64,000 bases of DNA, from assembly GCA_017480095.1 (NCBI GenBank), contig JAFVBG010000002.1, positions 191,728 through 255,727 of the forward strand, in the 5' to 3' direction. The notes under the pieces were generated by a model. It saw only the letters and a list, made by a program, of their open reading frames with translations, made no database searches and was not told the origin of the DNA. Origin of the DNA: Candidatus Saccharimonadota bacterium. Lineage in GTDB: Bacteria > Patescibacteriota > Saccharimonadia > Saccharimonadales > Saccharimonadaceae. Both the position numbers and the translations under genes were made by a program. Below, piece by piece: positions 33,966 to 42,981 of the stretch (its first letter is position 1; every line of letters starts with the position of its first letter).

Positions 33966-34690
33966 TATAGACATTTCCCCATGGCTTCAATATCGTAATC
34001 GTTTGGGTCAAGATAGATAGACTTTAGCCATTTTTTAAAGTTGGCGGTGGCTTCGTCTTTCATGGATTGGTTTTTACATTCGGGGACGATAACAGCGAGG
34101 TAGGTGCGACCAGGAAAATTACGAACTTCGACTGAATATAGTTCTCCATTTGATAAGCGCTCGTAGTGCGGCAGATAGCGTTGGAGTTGTTCAACTGGGG
34201 TAACGGCAATACATTTTTTATCGGTGTATATGACATCCGTATAATGTGGACAGGTTATAATTACATGGGGGTCTTCGGTGTCTGCAAAAGTATTTGTGAA
34301 GACAATATTCACTTCAAATGAGTAGCGTAATGAGTCGATATCGATAATAAAAGTTGCATTTTTAGAACCTTCGGACGATGCCGTTTCTTGATAGGAGCCT
34401 TCGCGTATTTTGGCCTCGCTAAGATCTAGATTGCTAGTTTCTTCGACGCTTGATATTCTATCGTAGATAATGCGCGTGATGTAGTTTTGATATACTGCTG
34501 GCGCCATAGTAGTTTCACTAAAGTTGGTGATAGTAATCGGATTCTCTTCCGCTGGGTCGTGATGCGAGGCGATGGCGACGATGGAAATGATGACTATCGC
34601 GACAAAGGTAAGAGGTGCTAAGACTGCAAAGATTTTAGCCCCCAGCGAAGCGTTGCGGAAAAAATTACGTATGACCTCCACCAAATTCAT
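33965..34690 (-). CDS. membrane-anchored protein, paralogue of 29807-30505
   Basis: 241 residues: an N-terminal helix (about 18-42) and an extracellular domain with FIIDIDSLRYSFEV and conserved Cys (ITCPHYTDV, KKCIAV, PECKN, GKCL). First gene of the operon containing the five-domain hydrolase. TATAAT lies 6 nt before the ATG (leaderless) and two identical dyads lie upstream. Probably an anchor or partner of the hydrolase; this is inferred from position only. Confidence 0.7.
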   Translation of the reverse strand: MNLVEVIRNFFRNASLGAKIFAVLAPLTFVAIVIISIVAIASHHDPAEENPITITNFSETTMAPAVYQNYITRIIYDRISSVEETSNLDLSEAKIREGSYQETASSEGSKNATFIIDIDSLRYSFEVNIVFTNTFADTEDPHVIITCPHYTDVIYTDKKCIAVTPVEQLQRYLPHYERLSNGELYSVEVRNFPGRTYLAVIVPECKNQSMKDEATANFKKWLKSIYLDPNDYDIEAMGKCL

Positions 34691-34696
34691 AGTTTC

Positions 34697-34702
34697 ATTA
34701 TA
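34697..34702 (-). promoter_or_regulatory. -10 box of the hydrolase operon, leaderless
   Basis: TTGATATAAT on the minus strand, 6 nt before the ATG at 34690. Confidence 0.6.
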
Positions 34703-34736
34703 TCAAAAAACTTGTGTTTTTGGAAGAGCTTGTGTA

Positions 34737-34800
34737 TTTTATACCTGTTCGGGTATAAAATGGGTCAGAATAGGGTGTTTTATACCCTATCAGGTATAAA
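34737..34800. promoter_or_regulatory. tandem operator-like dyads
   Basis: TTTTATACC-N6-GGTATAAAA at 34737-34760 and TTTATACC-N6-GGTATAAA at 34779-34800. The arms are nearly identical and the dyad centres are 41 bp apart (about four helical turns). They lie upstream of the hydrolase operon promoter and after the VirB4 stop. Read as a two-site operator; a terminator role is less likely because neither is followed by a T-run. Confidence 0.5.
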
Positions 34801-34805
34801 TGGGG

Positions 34806-36638
34806 TTACTGCCTAGTGGTTGGATTGGTATTGATCAGGCTCTCTTCGGTCTCGGAGGCGATAATCTGGATGTGGACGTGGTTCTGCCCAGCGAAGAATA
34901 GCCCCTGCCCGACTGGGAAGTTGGCGAGACGTTTCTTCTCTTCTTCGGTCAGTTTGAAGACATCGGAGAGGACATCCACGGCAGATGGGTTTTGTTTCAG
35001 AAGCAACTGCATGGAGCTGTTGGCCACGATGGCACGACCCATCTTAGAAGACATAAAGTCTTCGACGTCCTGCGTAATGGTGGTGAGACCAAGATAATAC
35101 TTACGAGCTCGCTTCGCGAGGGAGAAGAGGAAGTTAGCGGAGTCTTCGTATTTCATCAGCTGCCAGGCCTCATCGACGAGGAGTAAGCGGCGGGTTTGCT
35201 TTGCACGGACAATGTTCCAGATATGGGAGAGGACGATATACATCGCCACTGGGCGAAGCTCGTCTTCAAGATCGCGAATGTTGAAGACGACCATCTGGTT
35301 GTTGATATCAATATTGGACTGTTGCGAGAAGATGCCAGCAAAAGTCCCCGTAGTGTATTTGCGCAGACGGTTGGCGAGTTCTGGACCACTGCCGCCCATG
35401 TGTAGAAGCGTATCATAAAGATTGCCGATGGTCGGTGGAGTGTTTTGATGCGTGCGAGGGTCGGAAGTGATGCCGGCGCGGGCATAAGTGTCAATCAAGG
35501 CTTGGTCGAGGTCGGCTTCTTCGGTTGGAGAGAGAGCCTGAGCCATCTGACCATTGGCGCCGACTTGGCTACCACCAAGCATGAGACGGAAGAGACCATG
35601 AAGCGTAACGAGGTTGGCACGGAGCGCGTCGTTAGCATCTTCAACATCGACTACTTTTGGCAGGTCGAACGGGTTGATGCGGACGTCGGAGTTAAGGCTG
35701 AGGCGGATGTAAGTGCCACCGACGGCATCGCAGAGTTTCTGATATTCGTTTTCTGGGTCAACGATGAGGACTTCGGAGCCAGTCATCATCGAGCGCAGGG
35801 CTTCAAGCTTGACAGTGAAAGATTTACCAGCACCAGACTTTGCGAAGACGACCATATTGGCATTCTCTAGAGAGAAGCGGTCGAAAATGACAAGACCGTT
35901 ATTGTGCATATTGACACCATAAAGGATGCCCTTCTCTTGAGTAAGGTCGGCGGAGGTGAATGGAAAGGAAGTCGAGATAGCACCAGTGTTCATATTACGG
36001 CGAATCTGGAGCTGATCGGTACACATTGGCATGGTGGAGTTCATACCCTGTTCCTGCTGAGAAGAGGCAACTTTAGAGAAGACCATTTGCTGACCAAAGA
36101 GAGTTTCAATCTTGCGCTGGACGAAATTGAGCTCGTCGAGTGAGTCGGCCCAGAGAGTAACATAGAGGCCAAAGCGGAAGAAGCGTTCCGCACCAAGCTG
36201 GAGCTGGTCGCGAAGCTCCTCGGCATCACCAATGGCAGCTTCGAGCTCTGGGTCACGGACTTTACCACGTTCGGCGTTGACGGAAATGCTAGCTTCGAGC
36301 TGAGTTACCTTTTTCTGGAGGTTTTTCATCACGACTTGACTATCGACAGGATAAATATACATGGAAATGTCTAGGACTTCGTCAATATTGATGAGCGGAG
36401 AAAGCCAGCCAGTATAAAGTGAGCGTGGATAGCCATAGACGTAGAGGGTGCGACCGTATTTAGTACCAAGGCGGAAATAATCTGGGTGAATCTCGATAGA
36501 GGATGGAGAAATGAGGTCGCGGAGAGTAGTGATACCCTGTTCAAAAGCACGCTGAATCTCAAGGTCTTGGGCGGCTTGCTTCTGAGCGGCAAGTTGCGCT
36601 GGGGTAAGTTGGGTAGGTTGTTTAGATTTTTTGGCCAT
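34806..36638 (-). CDS. virB4: T4SS ATPase VirB4-like
   Basis: 610 residues. Walker A AKSGAGKS (266-273) and Walker B RLLLVDEAW (484-492), with FNIRDLEDELRP and TQDVEDF between and after, as in VirB4/TraC ATPases. It powers assembly or substrate transfer at the inner membrane. The N-terminal region is short because a separate TraC/VirB4-N-like gene lies just upstream. RBS AAAGGAG. Third gene of the prgI operon. Confidence 0.9.
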   Translation of the reverse strand: MAKKSKQPTQLTPAQLAAQKQAAQDLEIQRAFEQGITTLRDLISPSSIEIHPDYFRLGTKYGRTLYVYGYPRSLYTGWLSPLINIDEVLDISMYIYPVDSQVVMKNLQKKVTQLEASISVNAERGKVRDPELEAAIGDAEELRDQLQLGAERFFRFGLYVTLWADSLDELNFVQRKIETLFGQQMVFSKVASSQQEQGMNSTMPMCTDQLQIRRNMNTGAISTSFPFTSADLTQEKGILYGVNMHNNGLVIFDRFSLENANMVVFAKSGAGKSFTVKLEALRSMMTGSEVLIVDPENEYQKLCDAVGGTYIRLSLNSDVRINPFDLPKVVDVEDANDALRANLVTLHGLFRLMLGGSQVGANGQMAQALSPTEEADLDQALIDTYARAGITSDPRTHQNTPPTIGNLYDTLLHMGGSGPELANRLRKYTTGTFAGIFSQQSNIDINNQMVVFNIRDLEDELRPVAMYIVLSHIWNIVRAKQTRRLLLVDEAWQLMKYEDSANFLFSLAKRARKYYLGLTTITQDVEDFMSSKMGRAIVANSSMQLLLKQNPSAVDVLSDVFKLTEEEKKRLANFPVGQGLFFAGQNHVHIQIIASETEESLINTNPTTRQ

Positions 36639-36649
36639 GGTTTCTCCTT

Positions 36650-37612
36650 TTAATTCCCTGTATTTTCACCTTTGCGGACATAAGTGGTGGCAAGCTTGCT
36701 AAAATCTACTAATGGTTCGCGGACGGCGGTGTCTGGATTATTGAAGTTATAGTAAAGTCCAGCGAGTTCTTTGGTATTCAAGCGGACGGCATGGATACCA
36801 ATCTGGAAGAGACCAGAAACGACTGACTCGACGCGATTGTTGATTTCAGTGATAGCCTTGTCGTAAGTCTGGCGGTCGATACGGGTAACTTCTGGGGTAT
36901 CGTTTTGTTTACCACTAAGAGAGCGGAAGATGGATTTAGCCTGCTGAAGGGCTTTTTCGGCGTCGGCATTAGTATAATATGGAATCACGATGAAGAAGCT
37001 TTTATCCATGATATTAGCTTCTTGCGAGAGAACGTCGATAAAGTTAATGTAATCGTCCATCAAGACACCGAGGAGCATATTATCATTATTACGGCGAATT
37101 TCGGCTAAGCGTTCGATGTATGGCGCAATGTCAACGCGTTGCGAGCGAATCAAAATCTGCGTGGTGAAGTTAAGCGAGTTGAGGAAATTTTGGAAAGAAT
37201 ACTCGACACCTTCGCGCTCGGTAGAAGACATCAAGTCGAAGTTGATTGATTGACAGGCTACGACAGCGCGGAAAGAGCCATCTTTCATGATGACAAGGCC
37301 ATCGCGAAGCTCGGAAATCAGGAGAGAAGCCTGCGTAGAAGTTGGAAGGTCTGGCACCTTAGTAGCGTTGGCGGTATTTGGGGTGTTTTGTTTCCCTTGC
37401 GATGCAAGTTGAGCGGCCTGTTGCTGGAGAAGTTGTTGTTGCTGTTGGAGCTGAGCGGCCTGTTGCTGGAGAAGTTGTTGTTGCTGGGCGTAAGTCTGGG
37501 GAGTTGGCATAGCTCCGCGACTAGGCATGGCTGGGCGAGCCTGAGCCGTAGCCTGTGGCCGCTGAGTAGCTTGCGGGGTTTGGAACTGTTGTGGTTGTTG
37601 TTGAGGATTCAT
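36650..37612 (-). CDS. T4SS VirB4-N/TraC-like protein with Gln-rich N-terminus
   Basis: 320 residues. Residues 1-75 are Gln-rich, built from a duplicated QQQLLQQQAAQL unit. The rest (about 95-310; DGSFRAVVACQSINFDLMS, ERLAEIRRNND, FFIVIPYYTNAD) resembles the N-terminal domain of VirB4/TraC proteins, which in Patescibacteria is often a separate protein. It lacks a Walker motif. It probably works with the VirB4 ATPase encoded 12 nt downstream. Confidence 0.75.
   Translation of the reverse strand: MNPQQQPQQFQTPQATQRPQATAQARPAMPSRGAMPTPQTYAQQQQLLQQQAAQLQQQQQLLQQQAAQLASQGKQNTPNTANATKVPDLPTSTQASLLISELRDGLVIMKDGSFRAVVACQSINFDLMSSTEREGVEYSFQNFLNSLNFTTQILIRSQRVDIAPYIERLAEIRRNNDNMLLGVLMDDYINFIDVLSQEANIMDKSFFIVIPYYTNADAEKALQQAKSIFRSLSGKQNDTPEVTRIDRQTYDKAITEINNRVESVVSGLFQIGIHAVRLNTKELAGLYYNFNNPDTAVREPLVDFSKLATTYVRKGENTGN
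37411..37486 (-). repeat. 42-bp tandem repeat encoding the Gln-rich tract
   Basis: A 34-bp sequence at 37411-37444 recurs exactly at 37453-37486 (period 42 bp = 14 codons). It is likely to vary in copy number between strains. Confidence 0.7.
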
Positions 37613-37621
37613 GCTTTCTCC

Positions 37622-38503
37622 TTAATGTAATGATACATAGACTTCGTTACTTTTTGCGGCGGGCGATTGAGGCTGGCTAGGTGTAGTAGGTCGCGATGCG
37701 GTGAGTGGATTGACTGGGGCAGTATTGCCAGAGGTGAGAGGCTGGATGACGGTGGAAGATTTGAGTGGGTCGGCCGCCTGGATTGTGGAAGATGGCGCAG
37801 GAGTGGATGGAAGCTGGAAAGTCCCAGCTGGAGTAGCGGCTTTTGGTGTAGTTGTCTGATAGTTAGCTGGGAGGGTAGGCGTGCTGAAAGCCTGCGCATC
37901 GGACATTGGAGCAGTGCGAAGTTGCGTGGTGCCAGGAGTGAGGTTTTGCGCACCAGAGCGGCGAGCCTGTTGCTCTTGCTGAATCATCTGGTTGATAACT
38001 GGCGAAGAATAGCCGTCGAGCATATCATGAGCATCAAGGTTTTCGGCCAGAAAGTCGTCGCGCATTGGGCCGCCCAGATCGCCGTGGATGGAATAACCTT
38101 CGGTATCGACCACGCCGGCGAGGAAGCTGAGGCGAGTAGAAGCTTCTTCCCCGCTAATATTGCGGGTGCGCGGAGCTTCAACTTGTTTTGGAGCGGTAAT
38201 AACAATGGTAGATTCGGCCTGGCCAGGATTCCAGACGCGAGTTTTAGGCTTGATATGATAAGAGACGACGGCCGTAAGGTAGGTCTCCATCGGCTGATCT
38301 TTCTTTATGGGCAAAGCTAGAACACCGAAGAAAAGAATGAATGGAACAGGGATGATGGCGAGAAGCGGAAAGATATTAGCAAGCGCAAAAGCTAGGCCGA
38401 TTGAGCCGATTGTGATCATAAGATAGACGAATTGACGGAAGGTAAAAGGGCCTAAAAGCTTATCATCCGCCTCGACGTCCTGAGGGACCTTATATTGCGC
38501 CAT
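37622..38503 (-). CDS. PrgI family T4SS membrane protein (VirB3-like)
   Basis: 293 residues. The first 100 match PrgI: YKVPQDVEADDKLLGPFTFRQF, two closely spaced helices (about 28-66) and MYHIKP-like VVSYHIKPK. PrgI is the VirB3 equivalent of Gram-positive T4SS. The C-terminal 190 residues are Pro/Thr/Ala-rich and probably disordered, longer than usual. First gene of the operon PrgI, TraC-like, VirB4. TATAAT at 38513-38518 lies 9 nt before the ATG. Confidence 0.82.
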   Translation of the reverse strand: MAQYKVPQDVEADDKLLGPFTFRQFVYLMITIGSIGLAFALANIFPLLAIIPVPFILFFGVLALPIKKDQPMETYLTAVVSYHIKPKTRVWNPGQAESTIVITAPKQVEAPRTRNISGEEASTRLSFLAGVVDTEGYSIHGDLGGPMRDDFLAENLDAHDMLDGYSSPVINQMIQQEQQARRSGAQNLTPGTTQLRTAPMSDAQAFSTPTLPANYQTTTPKAATPAGTFQLPSTPAPSSTIQAADPLKSSTVIQPLTSGNTAPVNPLTASRPTTPSQPQSPAAKSNEVYVSLH

Positions 38504-38512
38504 ATACTAACG

Positions 38513-38518
38513 ATTATA
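38513..38518 (-). promoter_or_regulatory. -10 box of the PrgI-VirB4 operon
   Basis: TATGCTATAAT on the minus strand, 9 nt before the ATG at 38503. Confidence 0.55.
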
Positions 38519-38528
38519 GCATATATTT

Positions 38529-38655
38529 CTAAAAACATAAACACATAAAAGTCCAGACACGTGTCGAAAACCCCTGTCGCCACAGGGGTTTTCGCACTAC
38601 TGCTCGCCTTGCCAGGCTCCGCACTGTCTGGACGTTTTAGTGTTTATGTTTTTAG
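38529..38655 (-). repeat. palindromic element E; giant terminator of the VirB6-like gene
   Basis: Outer arms of about 31 bp (38529-38559/38625-38655) begin CTAAAAACATAAACAC and end GTCCAGACA, with few mismatches. Inside are a perfect 13-bp hairpin (CGAAAACCCCTGT/ACAGGGGTTTTCG, loop CGCC) and a small hairpin GCCT-TGCC-AGGC. The right arm contains the stop of the 38652 gene. It shares its core with the elements inside comFC and tsaD. Confidence 0.8.
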
Positions 38656-41600
38656 AAGTTTGTGCCGATATAATCGTCGAGTATTGGCTCAATATAATCA
38701 CGATACTGGTCAACGGTGGCGCCCATGTTGGTCATGTGGAATTGTTCGAAGTCGTCGATAATAGCTTGGAGCTGACCGTGTGGGTCGTCTGCGAGCGCAT
38801 CTTGAAGCTCGGCCATGACGTTTTCATAGTATTGTTCCCCATCATAACTGCTATCGCCGATATTTTCGATGCGAACTTTGAGATTTGGATTCTCGTCTGG
38901 GTCGATTTCGCCGAGAGCGGCACGATTTTCGCGCTCATATTCTTCGTCGATTTGGCGTTCAAGTTCGGCGTTAGCGGCACGCTGTTCATCAGTGTAGATT
39001 GGTGGGTAGCCACCGCGGTCTTCGGCACGGGTCTTAGCGTTTTGATATTGCGCACGGAGCGTAGCCGATGGGGCGGAGTGGAAGGTCTGACCACTAGCAG
39101 GAGCGCCAGCAGTAGTTGGGTTGTTAGCTGGATTACCAGTCTGGGCGTTACCAGTTTGTGCGTAGCCTCGGACAGTACCTGGAGCAATACGGTTGCGGAC
39201 ATCTTTAGAGCGGATAAGAATATCAGTCTTAGTCTGCGGAGCAAACGGATCTTCTAGGAGTTCAAATTGTTTCTTGACATCGGAGTTATTCCAAGCTTCC
39301 ATCGAGTCGATTAGTTTGACCCAGTTTTCGGCCACGCCTGGTTTCATATTGTCGAGAGTTTGCGGAGTGATGCGAGTCATCATGGTAGCAAAGCGAGTAG
39401 CGGCAGGGTTGAGATACTTCAAGATAATTGTATTTTGAAGATCTTCTTTTGTAGCATCATCATAAGAGATGCTTTTAGTCTGAATAACACCGTTAGCATC
39501 GCGGAGGGCGTTGCCATCAGCATCGCGGAGAATGCGAGTACCCTTGAGGTATTTGCCGTTCACATTGCGATAGCCATAGAGGGATTCTTCATCGAAGAGC
39601 ATGCGCTCCCAGTTTTCTGGATTCATGAGTAGGTCAAGCTGTTTAAGCTCAGCAACGTCTTGCGTGTTGAACTTGGCTGGCTTGGCAGTCTTAATCAGGT
39701 TGTCGAGACGGGCGATATTCTGGTGGACAAAATCTTTAATATAACGGTTACCAACGGAGGTGGCATACATCGGGCCAGCGAAGGAAGCTTTTTCGCTAAA
39801 CTTGGCGCTCATCATGGCACGACCGAGAGTGGTGGAGAGCCTAGCAAGGCCGACGCCTTCAAGACCTTCGACTTCAATATCACCTTCTTTGATACCAGAG
39901 AGAATACCGTAGAGGCCATCGATTGGATCCTGAATCGGCATATCCCAGTTAGCCAGAGTTTCCTTCATGGCTGGGCCATCGTCTTTATAAATACGGGTGA
40001 CAGAGACGCCGTCTTGATCTTTTGCTTCAAAGTAGAAGCGTTTCTTCATACCGCCTTTACCGTCTGGCACGAGTTCAAACTTATCGTAACCCTGAAGAGC
40101 TTCTGGATGATACTTCAAGAACTCGCCTGGAGACTGTTCAGGTTTACCGTTGACGAGGACTTCTTTGCGATCGCCATTTTCATCTGGTGGATAAGTGGCA
40201 ATACCGTCGTCGTTGGTATAGTAGCCGATGAGCATATCACGAGAAGCACCCTTGTTGTAACCATATTTAGCATAAACACGAGCGACATCGGCGCGACGGG
40301 CGGCTTCATTTTTAGCGGCTTTGCCGATGACTTGACCAAGGACAGTGCTATCACCCATGTGACCGAGTGCACCAGCACCACCGGTAATATAGTGATCGTA
40401 TTGATAATGGCCAGCACCGAGCTTGCGGAAAGAGTCATATTTGCCCATGAGCCAGTCAACGTCGGCGTAGCTATCGTTTTGAGCAGCGAGTTCAGCGCGG
40501 GTGTAATCCAAGAAGTGAGCACCACCAGTAGCGTTGAGACGGATATCCTTGGCGGTCTTGTTATGGAAGCTAGAGTAATTACCCAGAATGTGCTGAGCAT
40601 CGAGGGCGGTAGTCTGAGCTTCGAGACCATAGTTCATAGCGGACTTAGCGTCACGAGTGAAGACAGAAGTCTTGAACTTCTGGTCTGGGTTGCCTGGGTC
40701 ATAAGCCTTACCACCAGTGGTAATCATGCGCTGAGCGGCGATTTCAGCCTGAGCCATACGAGATTCAGTGTTGGATTTGATATTGAGGGCGCGCTTACGA
40801 GCTTGAGCATCGAGATAACGACGGAGGCCAGCGGCTGGCATGGCGGAGTTGGCAATGTAGCGTTGCTTATGCATATCGGCATAAGAACCAGTCCAGCCAC
40901 GAGCTGTACGGCGGGCAGGATCGGTGAGTTTGGAGAGACCAGCACCGACACCAGCAAGGACGGTGCCAGACATCTTCATCAGAGAAGCTGCCATGAAGAG
41001 TGGCAGGATGCGTACGGCGGCACCGAGAATGACGAAGAAGGCGTTACCATTGGCCGAGGCCATGATGGCCCAACCAGCAAGCTGAGAAGCACCGAAGAGA
41101 CCGGCAAACATTGGGTAGAAGACCAGCATCGAGGTGAGGGCCTTTTTCCACTTATTAAACCAAGGCTCGGTGTTTGGCAAGAGATAGCAGACGAAGGCGA
41201 GCGGAGCAATCATCACAAGAACAGAGACAACGGCCTGACGCATGGCGATAGTAATAAAACCGACCACGACAGAGATGACGCCCGCAAGTACAGTACCGAG
41301 GAACATCCAGAGGAAGTGACCGAGGCCACCAGAGAGTGCAATGGCGATACCACCGACTGTACCTCCTGCGATGACGGCGGAGAAGAGATCGACATAGGAG
41401 ATGTCGAGGGCGTTGGCAGAGCCAGAGACGCTATCGGCGATGTTATAGAGGAAGTTTTTGATTCCGACACCGAGGATGTTGCTGACATCGACAGCAAGAG
41501 TACAGATAAGGTAACTGAGGTTGACTAAGATAGCAGCAATAATAATGCGTGGAAGGGTCTTTTTGATGCCGTAGTTACTAATGCCGAGACCGGTCAACTG

Positions 41601-42074
41601 CGACCAGACGACGATGAGCAAGAAGATGACAAAGACGATATTAGTGATATCACGAGCATATTGCCAGACAAGATAGATAGGAGAATCATTAGAAGATTGC
41701 AGTGGTGCGATTACCAAAAAGCTTTCGATAATACCATAGAGGCTATCGATGATATTAGCAAGGAGTCCAGTGGTAGGACAGACGAGCCAGCCAAGCCCCT
41801 CGACCTGATCATAACAGGTGTGAGGTTCTTCTTCGCTTTCTTCGCCATTTTCGGTGGTGTTTTCAGTATTCTCGGTTTCAGTGGTTTCTGGAGCTGGAGT
41901 GGTATTCTCGGTGTTTTCTGGGGTGACTGGGGTAGTTGGAGTGGTATTTTCGGTAGTTTCGGGGGTGATTGGGTCAGCATAAGTAGCAACAACAGGGGTG
42001 AGAGAAAGTGTAAAGACCAAAACCAACCCGATGACCGGGCTTAAGAGCTTGCGGAGAAACTTCTTAGCTTTCAT
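38652..42074 (-). CDS. large T4SS polytopic membrane protein (VirB6/TrbL-like)
   Basis: 1140 residues: signal segment (about 10-30), a Thr/Glu/Asn/Pro-rich spacer (35-85) with TPENTENTTP-type repeats, several transmembrane helices between about 140 and 385, and a long soluble C-terminal half that is charged and partly helical. VirB6-like proteins form the inner-membrane channel. The assignment rests on topology and on the neighbours PrgI, VirB4 and VirB2-like genes. The leader has TGTGATATAAT and a GAAGGTG RBS, so it is not leaderless. It ends in element E. Confidence 0.72.
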   Translation of the reverse strand: MKAKKFLRKLLSPVIGLVLVFTLSLTPVVATYADPITPETTENTTPTTPVTPENTENTTPAPETTETENTENTTENGEESEEEPHTCYDQVEGLGWLVCPTTGLLANIIDSLYGIIESFLVIAPLQSSNDSPIYLVWQYARDITNIVFVIFLLIVVWSQLTGLGISNYGIKKTLPRIIIAAILVNLSYLICTLAVDVSNILGVGIKNFLYNIADSVSGSANALDISYVDLFSAVIAGGTVGGIAIALSGGLGHFLWMFLGTVLAGVISVVVGFITIAMRQAVVSVLVMIAPLAFVCYLLPNTEPWFNKWKKALTSMLVFYPMFAGLFGASQLAGWAIMASANGNAFFVILGAAVRILPLFMAASLMKMSGTVLAGVGAGLSKLTDPARRTARGWTGSYADMHKQRYIANSAMPAAGLRRYLDAQARKRALNIKSNTESRMAQAEIAAQRMITTGGKAYDPGNPDQKFKTSVFTRDAKSAMNYGLEAQTTALDAQHILGNYSSFHNKTAKDIRLNATGGAHFLDYTRAELAAQNDSYADVDWLMGKYDSFRKLGAGHYQYDHYITGGAGALGHMGDSTVLGQVIGKAAKNEAARRADVARVYAKYGYNKGASRDMLIGYYTNDDGIATYPPDENGDRKEVLVNGKPEQSPGEFLKYHPEALQGYDKFELVPDGKGGMKKRFYFEAKDQDGVSVTRIYKDDGPAMKETLANWDMPIQDPIDGLYGILSGIKEGDIEVEGLEGVGLARLSTTLGRAMMSAKFSEKASFAGPMYATSVGNRYIKDFVHQNIARLDNLIKTAKPAKFNTQDVAELKQLDLLMNPENWERMLFDEESLYGYRNVNGKYLKGTRILRDADGNALRDANGVIQTKSISYDDATKEDLQNTIILKYLNPAATRFATMMTRITPQTLDNMKPGVAENWVKLIDSMEAWNNSDVKKQFELLEDPFAPQTKTDILIRSKDVRNRIAPGTVRGYAQTGNAQTGNPANNPTTAGAPASGQTFHSAPSATLRAQYQNAKTRAEDRGGYPPIYTDEQRAANAELERQIDEEYERENRAALGEIDPDENPNLKVRIENIGDSSYDGEQYYENVMAELQDALADDPHGQLQAIIDDFEQFHMTNMGATVDQYRDYIEPILDDYIGTNF

Positions 42075-42175
42075 GATTTTACACCTTCAGATATAGGTTA
42101 TAACTTAATTATATCACACATAAGCGAAAAAGTCAAGACCTTTTCTCTGTCGTGAATGTGTGTTATTATATAGAT

Positions 42176-42667
42176 ATGAGAAAGTTTGGAATAGTTTTAG
42201 GAGTAATAGGGGTGGTACTAGGTGCTTCCCTGGCGCTTGCGCCGCGAGTTGAGGCGTTGTCGGCTAGTGAGGTAGGGTTGACGACGGTAGGGGCGATACA
42301 AATGAAGGAAGGTAGCGTCGATACTTCTTGCGAAAATAACCTTTTCGGGATGCGACCGTGGTATGCTGGCTTATCTGTAAAGGTTAATGGTAAGTGTGAG
42401 GTTGGTACGCCTGAGAATGATGAAGAAGTCGCGAAGATGGTCTGGGTAATCATCCTCAATGTGATGACAGATATATCGGTGATTATAGGCTATCTTGCAC
42501 TTGGCTTTGTGATTTATGGTGGTTATCTCTATATTCTAGCGGGTGGTGACCCAGGCAAGGTTGCCAAGGGCAAGAAGACGTTAATTGGCGCGGTGATTGG
42601 AATCGCTATTTCATTATTGGCATCAGTGATTGTGAATACAATCTTAGCAATTATCGGGGGAAATTAA
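42176..42667 (+). CDS. VirB2-like small T4SS protein, paralogue 1
   Basis: 163 residues from the ATG at 42176. Signal peptide (VLGVIGVVLGASLALAPRVEA), a Cys-containing spacer, then two helices with GYLYILAGGDPGKVAKGKKT between them. This helix-GGD/SGDxxKxxKAK-helix pattern is shared by six proteins in the window and resembles VirB2/TrbC pilins. It is the most divergent and has the longest ectodomain. A TGTTATTAT box ends 6 nt before the ATG. Divergent from the VirB6-like gene. Confidence 0.75.
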   Translation: MRKFGIVLGVIGVVLGASLALAPRVEALSASEVGLTTVGAIQMKEGSVDTSCENNLFGMRPWYAGLSVKVNGKCEVGTPENDEEVAKMVWVIILNVMTDISVIIGYLALGFVIYGGYLYILAGGDPGKVAKGKKTLIGAVIGIAISLLASVIVNTILAIIGGN

Positions 42668-42676
42668 GGAGGAGTT

Positions 42677-42970
42677 ATGTCTTCGGACGAGCAAGAACTA
42701 TCAAACATGATTGAAAGTCGTCTGCCTAATGCGGCTGCAGATAGTAATTATATTCAGAATATCTTTAATGGCGTCTATGGGATTGCGGCAATTGTGGCAG
42801 TGGCGTTTATTATCGTCGGTGCAGTGAATTATATTATGAGCAGTGGCGATCCAAGCAAAGTTGCAAAGGCGAAGAACACTATCATGTATTCCGTGATTGG
42901 ATTGGTGATTGTAGTTCTAGCTTCGGCAATCACGGCATTTGTAATCCAGACAGTGAGTAACGCAAAGTAG
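42677..42970 (+). CDS. VirB2-like small T4SS protein, paralogue 2
   Basis: 97 residues, no clear signal peptide (starts MSSDEQELSNMIESRL). Two helices flank SSGDPSKVAKAKNTIMY. 9 nt after the previous stop, RBS AAGGAGG. It is part of the operon with paralogues 1 and 3. Confidence 0.75.
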   Translation: MSSDEQELSNMIESRLPNAAADSNYIQNIFNGVYGIAAIVAVAFIIVGAVNYIMSSGDPSKVAKAKNTIMYSVIGLVIVVLASAITAFVIQTVSNAK

Positions 42971-42981
42971 GGAGAAGATAG

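Noticed and set aside
34737-34800. Dyads as the virB4 terminator
   Set aside because: Neither hairpin is followed by a T-run on the minus strand, and two identical copies at 41-bp phasing fit an operator better.
39660-41528. 622-codon open frame on the plus strand
   Set aside because: It is antisense to the VirB6-like gene, has no ribosome binding site or family motifs, and mirrors that gene's codon pattern.
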